Shown piece after piece: positions 7,612 to 15,592 of a stretch of DNA of 64,000 bases. The position numbers and the translations under genes were made by a program. The stretch lies in assembly GCA_965276825.1 (NCBI GenBank), contig OZ255630.1, positions 248,001 to 312,000 of the forward strand, in the 5' to 3' direction. Under the pieces are notes generated by a model. The model was not told the DNA's origin. It worked only from the letters and a program-made list of their open reading frames with translations, and searched no databases. Each line of letters opens with the position of its first letter. Positions within the stretch are counted from its first letter, which is position 1. This DNA is from G965276765 sp965276825 (GTDB lineage: Bacteria; Actinomycetota; Acidimicrobiia; Acidimicrobiales; Palsa-688).

Positions 7612-8465
7612 AGGTCCTCGTCACCGGGGCCGGCGGCCAACTCGGCACCGACCTCGTCGCCACCTTCAGCGGGCAACGGCACCACTCGGTCATCGCCGCC
7701 GACCGGGCCCGGCTCGACGTGGGCGATCGCGACGCGGTGCTCGGCGCCTGCGGCCAAGCGGCGCCCGACCTGGTGGTGAACGCAGGGGCGTGGACGGCGG
7801 TGGACGCCTGCGAGTCCGACCCGGACCGGGCGTGGCGGACCAACGCCCTCGGCGCCCGCAACGTGGCCGAGGGCGCCAGGCTGGCCGGCGCCCACCTGGT
7901 CCACGTGTCGACCGACTACGTCTTCGACGGCGACGCCGACCGCCCCTACACCGAGTGGGACCGCACCAACCCCCGCTCGGTGTACGGCGCCAGCAAGCGG
8001 GCGGGCGAGACCGAGACCCTCACGCTGGTGCCCGACGCGACGGTCGTGCGCACCTCGTGGGTGTGCGGACGCCACGGATCCAACATGGTCAAGACCGTCC
8101 TGCGGCTGGCGTCGTCACCTGGCCCGCTCGCCTTCGTCGACGACCAGCGGGGGTGCCCGACCTTCACCGACGACCTGGCCCGGATGATCTCGAACCTGGC
8201 CGTGGCCCGCAGGCCCGGCGTCCACCACGTCACCAACCAGGGGCCGACCACCTGGTACCGCTTCGCGTGCGACGTCCTCGCCGCGGCAGGGGAGGACCCC
8301 GGCCGGGTCCGGCCGATCGCCACCGCCGAGCTGGATCCGCCCAGGCCGGCGCCGCGCCCGGCCAACTCCGTGCTCGACAACGCCGTCCTGCGCCTCGGGG
8401 GGATCGACCTGCTCCCCGACCACCACGAGCCGCTCGAGCGCACGGTCCGCCACCTCCTCGCTTGA
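7608..8465 (+). CDS. rmlD: dTDP-4-dehydrorhamnose reductase
   Basis: 285 residues. The Rossmann motif VTGAGGQLGTDL, the NAGAWTAVDACE block, VSTDYVFDG and the catalytic YGASKRAGE mark RmlD. The enzyme reduces dTDP-4-dehydro-L-rhamnose to dTDP-L-rhamnose with NAD(P)H. The 3,5-epimerase RmlC needed between RmlB and RmlD is not in this window. The gene is linked by 4-bp overlaps to rmlB before it and to the glycosyltransferase after it, which suggests that the glycosyltransferase uses dTDP-rhamnose. Confidence 0.94.
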   Translation: MKVLVTGAGGQLGTDLVATFSGQRHHSVIAADRARLDVGDRDAVLGACGQAAPDLVVNAGAWTAVDACESDPDRAWRTNALGARNVAEGARLAGAHLVHVSTDYVFDGDADRPYTEWDRTNPRSVYGASKRAGETETLTLVPDATVVRTSWVCGRHGSNMVKTVLRLASSPGPLAFVDDQRGCPTFTDDLARMISNLAVARRPGVHHVTNQGPTTWYRFACDVLAAAGEDPGRVRPIATAELDPPRPAPRPANSVLDNAVLRLGGIDLLPDHHEPLERTVRHLLA

Positions 8466-9361
8466 CCCTGCCGATCGCTGCGGTCGTGGTCAGCTACGAC
8501 TCCGCTCCCGACCTCGGCGCGTGCCTGCGCAGCCTGGCCGCGGCCGGCATCGAGCGGCGCGTGGTCGTCGACAACGGGTCAAGCGACGGCTCGGGCGCCG
8601 CCGCGGCCACGGCCGACCCGGGCCACGAGTGGATCGACAGCGGCGCCAACCTGGGGTTCGGGCGCGCCGCCAACCTCGGAGCGGCCGCCAGCGCCGAGCC
8701 CTACCTGCTGATCGGCAACGCCGACCTGGTCGTCGACCCCGCCGCGCCCGCCACCCTCCTCGAGCGGCTGCGCGCCGGGGACGGTGTCGGCCTGGTCGGC
8801 CCCCGCCTGGTCAACCCGGACGGGTCGACCTACCCGTCGGCGAGGACGTTTCCCAACCTGGTCGACGCCATCGGGCACGGGCTCCTCGGGATCGTCGCAC
8901 CGTCCAACCCCTTCACGCGCCGGTACCGGGTCCTCGACCGGGACGACACCGAGGCGCCCACCGTCGACTGGGTGTCGGGCGCGTGCTTCCTGGTCGAGCG
9001 TCGGGCCTTCGTCGCCGTCGGCGGGTTCGACCCGGCCTACTTCATGTACCTGGAGGACGTCGATCTCTGCTGGCGTCTGCGCCGGGCCGGGTGGGCGACC
9101 GCCTACGAGCCCGCCGCCTCGGTGCTCCACGTGCAGGGGGCGTCGGCGCACCTGCACCCGTACCGGATGCTCGCCGCCCACCACCGGTCCCTTTGGCGCT
9201 TCGCCACGGCCACCACGACCGGGCCGCGGCGGGCCGTGCTGCCCGTCGTCGGCGCCGGTCTGGTCGCCAGGCTGGCCGTCACCGCCGCCGCGCACCGCCT
9301 GGCGCCAGGCACGCGCCCGGCGAGGACGACCGGACCCCATCCGCCGCGCCGGGTACCCTGA
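8462..9361 (+). CDS. Family 2 glycosyltransferase, probable rhamnosyltransferase
   Basis: 299 residues starting at TTG, which overlaps the rmlD stop as TTGA. The GT-A fold is seen in AAVVVSYDSAPDLGACLRSL, VVDNGSSDGSG, NLGFGRAANLGA and the nucleotide-metal region LIGNADLVVDP. The acceptor half has DWVSGACFLVERRAF, GGFDPAYFMYLEDVDLCWR and a final hydrophobic segment. This is the WbbL-like rhamnosyltransferase subgroup, which in actinobacteria adds rhamnose to lipid-linked or wall polysaccharide intermediates at the membrane. Position directly after rmlD supports that use, but the acceptor is unknown. Confidence 0.85.
   Translation: MTLPIAAVVVSYDSAPDLGACLRSLAAAGIERRVVVDNGSSDGSGAAAATADPGHEWIDSGANLGFGRAANLGAAASAEPYLLIGNADLVVDPAAPATLLERLRAGDGVGLVGPRLVNPDGSTYPSARTFPNLVDAIGHGLLGIVAPSNPFTRRYRVLDRDDTEAPTVDWVSGACFLVERRAFVAVGGFDPAYFMYLEDVDLCWRLRRAGWATAYEPAASVLHVQGASAHLHPYRMLAAHHRSLWRFATATTTGPRRAVLPVVGAGLVARLAVTAAAHRLAPGTRPARTTGPHPPRRVP
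9354..9359 (+). promoter_or_regulatory. -10 element TACCCT
   Basis: It lies 9 nt before the ATG at 9369, inside the last codons of the preceding glycosyltransferase. No ribosome binding site follows. Confidence 0.4.
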
Positions 9362-9368
9362 CCGGTCC

Positions 9369-10208
9369 ATGGGTAGAGCGTCGTCCAGCAAGAAGGTGGC
9401 TCGCGCCGCCGGCACGGGTGGGGGCCGCACCGCGGGGGCCAACCGGCCGTGGGGCTACATCGGGGTCATCGCCCTGGTCGCCATCGTCGGCGTGGCCCTC
9501 ACCGTCACCAGCCGGAGCCGGTACCAGCACCAGCTGTCGGCAGCGACCGCGAGCGCGGCGTCGGTCGCCCCACTCGTCGGCGGCCCGCCCTGGCACGAGG
9601 GCTACCTCGTCGACATCTGCGGGCACGACCAGAAGGCCGTCGTGTCGATGTCCAACGCCTACGGCTACACCACCACGGGCGACGGCGTCGTCCGGATCGC
9701 CCCCAAGACCAAGGCGGTCGCCGGGAAGAACGCCACGCTCGGGGTCCTGGCCAAGGCCGTCGGCATCCAGCTGTCGCTCAGCAGCATCCAGCTCCCCGGC
9801 GCCCAGCGCTACACCAACGGCGGCAACAACTGCGGCGCTCTCGCCGGGCGCCTCTACGTCAAGCAGTACGCCTACCCGGGTGCGGTCGGGACCCTGTCGT
9901 CGACCGACCCGACCAACATCGCGCTGGTCGACGACGCCCTCGTCACCCTGGCGTTCGTGCCCCCGTCGCAGAAGGGGTCCATCCCCGCGCCACCCGCCAC
10001 CGTCTCCTCGGCGCTGACCAAGGCGGTCTCGCCGGTCACCACCACGACCACCGCGCCGGCCGCGACGACCACGGTGCCCGGGTCGAGCTCCACCACCGTC
10101 GCCGGGTCGCCGTCCACGACCGTCGCCGGCTCGAGCACCACAACCACCGGCCAGCCCCGCAGCTCGTCGACGACCCGGCCGCCCACGTCGACCACGGCCA
10201 AGGGCTAG
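9369..10208 (+). CDS. Single-pass membrane protein with Thr/Ser-rich tail, unknown function
   Basis: 279 residues. A basic N-terminus is followed by one membrane segment (about residues 29-48, PWGYIGVIALVAIVGVALTV) and then an extracytoplasmic domain of about 165 residues that contains two cysteines in DICGHD and NNCGAL, possibly a disulfide pair. The last 60 residues are low-complexity Thr, Ser, Val and Pro, like a wall-spanning linker at the wrong end. I do not recognise a family. The gene sits between a rhamnosyltransferase and the convergent cofE gene and probably has its own leaderless promoter. Confidence 0.75.
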   Translation: MGRASSSKKVARAAGTGGGRTAGANRPWGYIGVIALVAIVGVALTVTSRSRYQHQLSAATASAASVAPLVGGPPWHEGYLVDICGHDQKAVVSMSNAYGYTTTGDGVVRIAPKTKAVAGKNATLGVLAKAVGIQLSLSSIQLPGAQRYTNGGNNCGALAGRLYVKQYAYPGAVGTLSSTDPTNIALVDDALVTLAFVPPSQKGSIPAPPATVSSALTKAVSPVTTTTTAPAATTTVPGSSSTTVAGSPSTTVAGSSTTTTGQPRSSSTTRPPTSTTAKG

Positions 10209-10225
10209 GGCGGCGCGGCGGGTCC

Positions 10226-10921
10226 CTAGCGAAACAGGTCCTCCGCCGGCTTCCTGACGATCTCCGCGGCCACGGAGGCCTCCCGTAGCCACGACGGGTC
10301 GACCCCCCTGACGAGGGCGACGGGCACCTGCGAGGACTTTCCCATGACCAGCTCTGCCGCCCCGGCGATCTCGTCGGCCACGCACACCTCCGTCACCGCC
10401 AGCTCCCGGCCGTAGGCGTCGGAGGTGCCGCGCAGGTCCACCACCCCGGCCAACCCTGCGACCCCGATGGCCACGTCGGTCACCCCGCGCCGCCACGTCC
10501 GGCCGAAGGTGTCCGACACCACCACGCCGACCTCCAGGCCGGTCCTCGCCCGGATCCCGTCGCGGATGCGGCGGGCCGAGCGGTCCGGGTCGAGCGGCAG
10601 CAGCACCGCCCAGCCCCGCGCCACGTTGGAGAGGTCGACCCCCGAGTTGGCGCACACGAAGCCGTGGCGAGTCTCGGTCATGATCAGATCACCGCGGCGG
10701 CGCAGGACCCGCACGGCCTCGTCGATCACCGCCCCCTTGTGCGACCTGGGGTCGTCCGGGTCGACCGCGACCAGGCGACCCTCGGCCTTGGACACGATCT
10801 TCTGGGTGACCACGACCACGTCACCGGCCTCGACCGGCGCGTGCTCCACGACCAGCGCAGCGATGTCCGCGCCCGGCTCCACCTCGGGGATGCCGTCGAC
10901 CGGCACCAGGCTGATCGTCAC
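10226..10921 (-). CDS. cofE: Coenzyme F420-0:L-glutamate ligase (CofE/FbiB N-terminal type)
   Basis: 231 residues, the length of archaeal CofE or of the N-terminal domain of mycobacterial FbiB. Family signatures include VVVTQKIVSKAEG, TRHGFVCANSGVDLSN, LLPLDPD, VVVSDTFGRTWRRG and DLRGTSDAYGREL. The enzyme adds gamma-linked glutamates to F420-0 using GTP. The nitroreductase-like C-terminal domain of full-length FbiB is absent. It overlaps cofD by 4 bp (GTGA), so the two form an operon. GTG start; an upstream extension would run far into cofD. Confidence 0.93.
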   Translation of the reverse strand: MTISLVPVDGIPEVEPGADIAALVVEHAPVEAGDVVVVTQKIVSKAEGRLVAVDPDDPRSHKGAVIDEAVRVLRRRGDLIMTETRHGFVCANSGVDLSNVARGWAVLLPLDPDRSARRIRDGIRARTGLEVGVVVSDTFGRTWRRGVTDVAIGVAGLAGVVDLRGTSDAYGRELAVTEVCVADEIAGAAELVMGKSSQVPVALVRGVDPSWLREASVAAEIVRKPAEDLFR

Positions 10922-11859
10922 CGTCGCCCTCCGAGCCCGGCCAGCACCACCCCGGCCAGCGCGGCCGACTCGTCCGGTCCGGACATGACCGTCGGGGCCA
11001 CCACGCACCGCATCCCCTCCTCCTCCACCGCCCCGGCCAGCCCGGCGTCGGCCGTGTCGACCACCAGGGTGGCAGCGAAGGGAGCCCACCTCCTGGCCAC
11101 GCCGACCACCGACGCCTCCTCGCCGAGCTCGGCCAGGAGCCGGTCGGCGGGCCCCTTGACGGTGCGCCCCGCGATGATCGGCGACACCGCCACCACGTCG
11201 TCGCGCCGGGCCGCCACCGCCGCGCCGAGGCCAGGCACGGCCAGCACCGGGCCGATCGAGACGACCGGGTTGGACGGGCAGAGGATGATCCGCTCGGCGC
11301 CGGCGATGGCGTCGAGCACCCCCGGCGCCGGCGTCGCGCCTTCGATCCCGGCGAAGCGCACCGACGACACCACGACGGCGTGGGCCAGGCCCACGAAGTA
11401 CTCCTGGAAGCCGATCTCACCCCCGTCGGCCAGGGTCACCCTCGTCTCGACGCGATCGTCGGTCATGGGCAGCAGCCGCACCTCCACGCCCCAGCGGCGG
11501 CACAGCTCCGCGATCACCGCCGACAGCGGCGCGCCCTCGTGCAGCCGGGTGGTGCGGTACAGGTGGGTGCCGAGGTCGCGGTCGCCGAGGTTGAACCAAC
11601 CGAGGCGCCCCTCGGACGCGGCGCGCAGCTCGGCCATGGCCTGCCAGGTCTCGTCGACCAGCCCCCAACCGGTGACCGGATCGACCGCACCGGCGAGGGT
11701 GTAGGTGACCGTGTCGAGATCGGGGCAGATGCGCAGGCCGTGCAGGTCGACGTCGTCGCCCGTGTTGACCACCCCGACGATCTGGTCGGCATCGACGACG
11801 CGCCGGAGGGCGTCGAGCATCCTGGCCGCACCCACCCCCCCGGCGATGGCGGCGATCAC
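10918..11859 (-). CDS. cofD: 2-phospho-L-lactate (or phosphoenolpyruvate) transferase of F420 biosynthesis
   Basis: 313 residues (FbiA/CofD). The start VIAAIAGGVGAARMLDAL carries the family GGVGxA motif. VNTGDDVDLHGLRICPDLDTVTYTLAG, FNLGDRDLGTH, LPMTDD, FQEYFVG and CPSNPVVSIGPVL are all conserved. The enzyme joins the activated three-carbon phosphoacid to Fo to give (dehydro)F420-0; CofE encoded next adds glutamates. I chose GTG 11859 because the family N-terminus begins there. It has no Shine-Dalgarno but overlaps, as GTGA, the stop of a 12-codon leader ORF. F420-dependent oxidoreductases such as the one at 62217 would depend on this pathway. Confidence 0.93.
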   Translation of the reverse strand: MIAAIAGGVGAARMLDALRRVVDADQIVGVVNTGDDVDLHGLRICPDLDTVTYTLAGAVDPVTGWGLVDETWQAMAELRAASEGRLGWFNLGDRDLGTHLYRTTRLHEGAPLSAVIAELCRRWGVEVRLLPMTDDRVETRVTLADGGEIGFQEYFVGLAHAVVVSSVRFAGIEGATPAPGVLDAIAGAERIILCPSNPVVSIGPVLAVPGLGAAVAARRDDVVAVSPIIAGRTVKGPADRLLAELGEEASVVGVARRWAPFAATLVVDTADAGLAGAVEEEGMRCVVAPTVMSGPDESAALAGVVLAGLGGRR

Positions 11860-11894
11860 GCGAGAGGGCGGCGGGAGGCGGGAGGCGGCGACAT
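11856..11894 (-). CDS. Putative 12-residue leader peptide coupled to cofD
   Basis: ATG at 11894 opens MSPPPASRRPLA and stops at TGA (11858-11856), which overlaps the cofD GTG as GTGA. A TAACGT hexamer lies exactly 6 nt before the ATG, the spacing of leaderless promoters here. cofD itself has no Shine-Dalgarno. I infer that ribosomes load on the leaderless ATG and re-initiate on cofD. No homology can be expected at this length. Confidence 0.4.
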   Translation of the reverse strand: MSPPPASRRPLA

Positions 11895-11900
11895 GCCGGC

Positions 11901-11906
11901 ACGTTA
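11901..11906 (-). promoter_or_regulatory. -10 element TAACGT for the cofD-cofE operon
   Basis: On the minus strand TAACGT is followed by 6 nt and the ATG of the 12-codon leader ORF. It is the only good hexamer in the 125-bp divergent gap on this strand. Confidence 0.45.
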
Positions 11907-11969
11907 TCCATCCGTGTCCCGCATCCCGCCGGCCCGCCACGTCGGCGGCCGACCATGCAGGGTGGCCGG

Positions 11970-11975
11970 TACGCT
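11970..11975 (+). promoter_or_regulatory. -10 element TACGCT
   Basis: Nine nt before the ATG of the glycosyltransferase at 11985. With the opposing cofD promoter 64 bp away, it makes a divergent promoter pair. Confidence 0.45.
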
Positions 11976-11984
11976 CCTGCGGCC

Positions 11985-13103
11985 ATGATCGCCGTCGCCG
12001 TCGACGCCACGGCCCTCCTCGGGCGGCCGACCGGGATCGGCGCGGTCGTCGCCGGGCTGCTCGGCGCCCTCGCCGACGTCGACGACCTCGACGTGATCGG
12101 CTACGGCGTCACCGGCACCGGCTGGCGCCAGCTCCCCGGTCTCCTCCCCGCCGGGGTGCGGGCGGCGCGCGGGCCTCTCCCCGCCTCGGTGGCCCAGCGG
12201 CTGTGGGCCCGGACGGACCATCCGGACCTGCGCTGGTGGGCCGGCCGGGCCGACGTGGTCCACGGGACCAACTACGTGGTGCCCCCGGCGCGGGGCGCGG
12301 CGCGGATCGTCACCGTGCACGACCTCACCGCCGTGCGCTTTCCGGAGCTGTGCACCCCCGCCGCCCTCCGGTATCCGGGGTTGGTGCGCCGGGCCGTCGC
12401 CGGGGGCGCGGAGGTGCTCACCGGCGCCCACTGGGTGGCCGCCGAGATCGAGGAGCACTTCGGCGTCCCGGCCGGCCGCGTCCACGTGGTCGGCTGGGGC
12501 ATCGACCCTCCGGGACCGGCCGTCGTGTTTGCCCCGCCGGCCGTCGCGAAGGCGCCCCCTCCGATGCCGGGCGCCCCCTACGTCCTCGGGCTCGGCACCG
12601 TCGAGCCCCGCAAGGACTTCCCCGGGCTGGTGCGGGCCTTCTCGTCGGTCGCCGATGCCGTGCCCGACGTCGAGCTGTGGATCGCCGGGCCGCCCGGGTG
12701 GGGCGAGGACGCCCTCTCCGAGGCCCTCCGCACCTCGCCGGTGCGGGCGCGGATCCGGCGCCTCGGGTGGGTCGACGACATCGACGCGCTGGTGCGCGGC
12801 GCCTCCGTCTTTGCCTACCCCTCGGTCTACGAGGGATTCGGCCTGCCGCCCCTCGAGGCCATGGCCCGCGGCATCCCGGTCGTGGCCACCGCCGCGGGCG
12901 CCGTGCCGGAGGTCGTCGGCGACGGCGCCGAGCTGGTCGCGCCCAGCGACCCCGACGCCCTGGCCGGCGCCATCGTGGCCCTGCTCACCGACGACCGGCG
13001 CCGCGCCTCGATGGTCGAGGCCGGCTACCGGCGGGTCGAGGGCAGGACGTGGTCGGCGACGGCGCTCGCCATGGCCGACCTGTACCGCTCGCTGGCGCCC
13101 TGA
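11985..13103 (+). CDS. Family 4 (GT1-like) glycosyltransferase
   Basis: 372 residues. The N-terminal Rossmann-like half has AVAVDATALLGRPTGIGAVV and a VVHGTNYVVPP block. The C-terminal donor-binding half has VLGLGTVEPRKDFPGLV, IRRLGWVDDIDALVRGA and the GT4 signature YPSVYEGFGLPPLEAMARG with its conserved Glu pair. These retaining enzymes transfer sugars from nucleotide donors to polysaccharide intermediates in the cytoplasm. Donor and acceptor cannot be told. It lies among further GT4 genes of the polysaccharide block. Confidence 0.88.
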   Translation: MIAVAVDATALLGRPTGIGAVVAGLLGALADVDDLDVIGYGVTGTGWRQLPGLLPAGVRAARGPLPASVAQRLWARTDHPDLRWWAGRADVVHGTNYVVPPARGAARIVTVHDLTAVRFPELCTPAALRYPGLVRRAVAGGAEVLTGAHWVAAEIEEHFGVPAGRVHVVGWGIDPPGPAVVFAPPAVAKAPPPMPGAPYVLGLGTVEPRKDFPGLVRAFSSVADAVPDVELWIAGPPGWGEDALSEALRTSPVRARIRRLGWVDDIDALVRGASVFAYPSVYEGFGLPPLEAMARGIPVVATAAGAVPEVVGDGAELVAPSDPDALAGAIVALLTDDRRRASMVEAGYRRVEGRTWSATALAMADLYRSLAP

Positions 13104-13142
13104 TCCCGGGACGCGCCGGCAGGGCCGGGGCGTGGGCAGGAC

Positions 13143-13222
13143 CAGCTGGCGGCACGGTCAGCCGGCGGCACGGTCAGCCGGCGGCAGGATCAGCCGACGG
13201 CAGGGTCAGCCGGCGGCCCGGC
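13143..13222. repeat. Five degenerate 16-bp tandem repeats across a stop codon
   Basis: The unit CAGCCGGCGGCACGGT recurs at 13143, 13159, 13175, 13191 and 13207 with one to three changes. The array covers the gap between two convergent genes and the last 15 codons of the minus-strand glycosyltransferase; its TGA is at 13176-13174. The unit is not a multiple of three, so copy-number change would alter the protein end. Confidence 0.85.
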
Positions 13223-14364
13223 GTCGCGCCCGCCCTGGCCTCGATCGCCTCGTCGAAGATGGCCCCGTACCTGCCCGTGGACGAGGGGCGCAGCCGGGGG
13301 CGGCGCCGGCGGGCATCGGCCCCTGGCACCGCCAGGTCGAGCAGCTCCACCACCGCGGACGCCAGGGCGGCGGGGTCGCCGCCCCGCACCAGGCGACCGG
13401 CGCCTTCGAGCGCCCCGGCCAGGATCTCGACCGGGCCACCCTGGTCACCGGCGACGATCGGCACGCCGCTCGCCAGCGCCTCGACGTGGACCAGGCCGAA
13501 GGGCTCCGGCTGGGTCGACACCTGCACGAACACGTCGAGGTCGGCCATCAGCTCCGGCAGGTCACGGCGGGGACCGAGCCAGTCGACCCCGGGGAGCGCC
13601 GCGGCCCTCCTGGCCAGGTCGGCGGCGTAGTGGTCCTTGCCCCCGACGGGCGCGCCGGCCACGACCAGGCGGGCGTCGGGGCGCGCCGCGTGGATGAGGG
13701 GGACGGCGTCGACGAGGACGTCGAAGCCCTTCCACGTGTCGATCCGCGCCGCCGAGCCGATCAGCGGCGCGTCGTCGGGTATGCCCGCCCGCCGGCGGAA
13801 GCGGCCGGCGAGGGAGGGCGACCACTCGGTCGGGTCCGGGTCGTCGACGACCACGTCCAGGTGGGGATGGTCCAGCTGGGCGGCGATGGCTCCGGACATG
13901 GCGATGAGCCGGTCCGCGAAGCGGCGGGCGAGGAAGCGCTCGACGCGCAGGGCGGCGGCGGACTGCACGACGATCTCCCGCGCGTGCCAGACGTGGGGCC
14001 GTCCGAGCAGCCGGGCCACGGCCCAGCCGTACCACGAGTGCAGCGAGTTGGTGTGGACCACGTCGGCGCCGATCCGGCGGGCCAGGGCTGCCAGGCGCAG
14101 CACCGACACCGGCCAGTCGGTGGCGTACCTGGCCCAGTAGGCCGCGCCCTCGGTCGTGGTGATCCGCCGCATCGGGACGATGTGCAGCCTCGCCCCCGCG
14201 GCGGCATACTCGTCGGCCAGGCGGGCGGGTGACGGCACGGCCACGTGGCACTCCCAGCCTCCCGCCGTGAGCTGGCGCACCATCCGGATCAGCGCCGTCT
14301 CCGACCCGCCGCCGTCACTGGCCGGCTGGATGGAAAGGACGCACCTGGTGCGGGTCGCAGTCAA
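13174..14364 (-). CDS. Family 4 glycosyltransferase
   Basis: 396 residues. The N-terminal half reads CVLSIQPASDGGGSETALIRMVRQL, as in GT4 enzymes of capsule and exopolysaccharide synthesis, followed by VVHTNSLHSWYGW and WHAREI. The C-terminal half has GSAARIDTWKGFDVL, WLGPRRDLPELMADLDVFVQ and EPFGLVHVEALASGVP with the conserved Glu residues. The start is TTG 14364, with AGGAG ten bases upstream; it lies inside the first codons of the divergent gene. The extreme C-terminus is encoded by a 16-bp tandem repeat and is probably not functional. Confidence 0.85.
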   Translation of the reverse strand: MTATRTRCVLSIQPASDGGGSETALIRMVRQLTAGGWECHVAVPSPARLADEYAAAGARLHIVPMRRITTTEGAAYWARYATDWPVSVLRLAALARRIGADVVHTNSLHSWYGWAVARLLGRPHVWHAREIVVQSAAALRVERFLARRFADRLIAMSGAIAAQLDHPHLDVVVDDPDPTEWSPSLAGRFRRRAGIPDDAPLIGSAARIDTWKGFDVLVDAVPLIHAARPDARLVVAGAPVGGKDHYAADLARRAAALPGVDWLGPRRDLPELMADLDVFVQVSTQPEPFGLVHVEALASGVPIVAGDQGGPVEILAGALEGAGRLVRGGDPAALASAVVELLDLAVPGADARRRRPRLRPSSTGRYGAIFDEAIEARAGATPGRRLTLPSADPAAG

Positions 14365-15514
14365 CGTCGAACAGCTCCTCTCCGAGTCACCCGGCGGGAT
14401 CGGCCGCTACAGCAGGCAGCTGGCCACCCTACTGTCGGGGGTCGCGCCGGCCGACGAGGTCGTGCCCCTCGTCGCCCGCCACCCGGCCGCAACGGCGCGC
14501 GCCGCCCTGGCCGCCGCCGGCATCCACGCCGAGCCGGCCATCGCCCCCCTGCCCAGGCCGGCGCTCTACGAGACCTGGGTCCGCTTCGGCCTGCCCCCCG
14601 TTAGCTGGTCGAGGCCCCGTCCCGACGTCGACCTCGTGCACGCCCCTTCGGCCGCCGTGCCGGGACGCGGCCGGGTGCCGCTCGTCGTCACCGTCCACGA
14701 CGCAGCCAGCGAGCTGTGGCCGGACGCGTTCAGCCCGCGGGGCCGGGCCTTCCACCGCCGGGGGGCGGCCGCGGCCGCCGAGCGGGCCGACGCGGTGATC
14801 ACCGTCAGCCACGCCGCGGCGGACGAGATCGTCGCCCACACCCCGATCCGCGCCGAGCAGCTGCGCGTCGTGCCCCACGGCGTCGACGCCCCCGCCCCCG
14901 ACCCGGTCGCCACCTCCGCCCGCCTCGCCGCCCTCGGCCTCGAACCGCACGGCTACCTCCTGTGGGTCGGCAGCCTCGAGCCCCGCAAGAACGTGGCCAC
15001 CCTGGTCGCCGCAGCCGCCCGCCTGGCCAGGGCGGGGCGCCCCCCGCCGCCGCTGGTGCTCGCCGGCTACCAGGGCTGGCGCAACGCCGGGATGGTCGAC
15101 CCGGCCGACCGGGCCACCCTCGGGGCCGGCCTCGTCGAGCTCGGGCGGGTTGCCGAGGCCGACCTGTGGGCCCTCTACGGCGGGGCGGTGGCCCTCGCCG
15201 TGCCCAGCCGGCACGAGGGGTTCGGCCTGCCCGCCGTCGAGGCGATGTCCCAGGGCTGCCCGGTGATCTGCTCGGACATCCCCGCGCTGGTCGAGGTCAC
15301 CGCCGGGGCGGCCATCACGGTCCCCCCGTCCGACGTGGCCGGGTGGGCCGACGCCGTCGACGGCCTCCTCGGCGATCCCGCCACCCGCGCTGCGCTGGCC
15401 GCCGCCGGCCGGCGCCGAGCCGGGGAGCTCACCCCGGAGCGCATGGTGCGGGCCACGCGCGCCGTCTACCGGGAGGTCACCGGCGGTGACCTCCACGGCC
15501 GTCACCGCCGGTGA
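14348..15514 (+). CDS. Family 4 glycosyltransferase
   Basis: 388 residues from GTG 14348, with AAGGA 8 nt upstream. VRVAVNVEQLLSESPGGIGRYSRQL is the usual N-terminus of a GT4 subgroup, then VDLVHAPSAAVP, VTVHDAASELWPDAF, LLWVGSLEPRKNVATL and VPSRHEGFGLPAVEAMSQG with the catalytic-site Glu pair. It overlaps the first 17 bases of the divergent glycosyltransferase head to head, so each promoter must lie within the coding part of the other gene. Role in surface polysaccharide assembly is inferred from the family and the neighbours. Confidence 0.87.
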   Translation: MRVAVNVEQLLSESPGGIGRYSRQLATLLSGVAPADEVVPLVARHPAATARAALAAAGIHAEPAIAPLPRPALYETWVRFGLPPVSWSRPRPDVDLVHAPSAAVPGRGRVPLVVTVHDAASELWPDAFSPRGRAFHRRGAAAAAERADAVITVSHAAADEIVAHTPIRAEQLRVVPHGVDAPAPDPVATSARLAALGLEPHGYLLWVGSLEPRKNVATLVAAAARLARAGRPPPPLVLAGYQGWRNAGMVDPADRATLGAGLVELGRVAEADLWALYGGAVALAVPSRHEGFGLPAVEAMSQGCPVICSDIPALVEVTAGAAITVPPSDVAGWADAVDGLLGDPATRAALAAAGRRRAGELTPERMVRATRAVYREVTGGDLHGRHRR

Positions 15515-15579
15515 CCTCGACAACAGGGTCAGCGGGGGTTGACGGCCGCCCGCCCGGCCGCCCGGGCGGGACGAGCCGC

Positions 15580-15585
15580 TAGCGT
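15580..15585 (+). promoter_or_regulatory. -10 element TAGCGT
   Basis: Seven nt before the ATG of the RMD-like reductase at 15593. Confidence 0.4.
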
Positions 15586-15592
15586 CGCCGAG

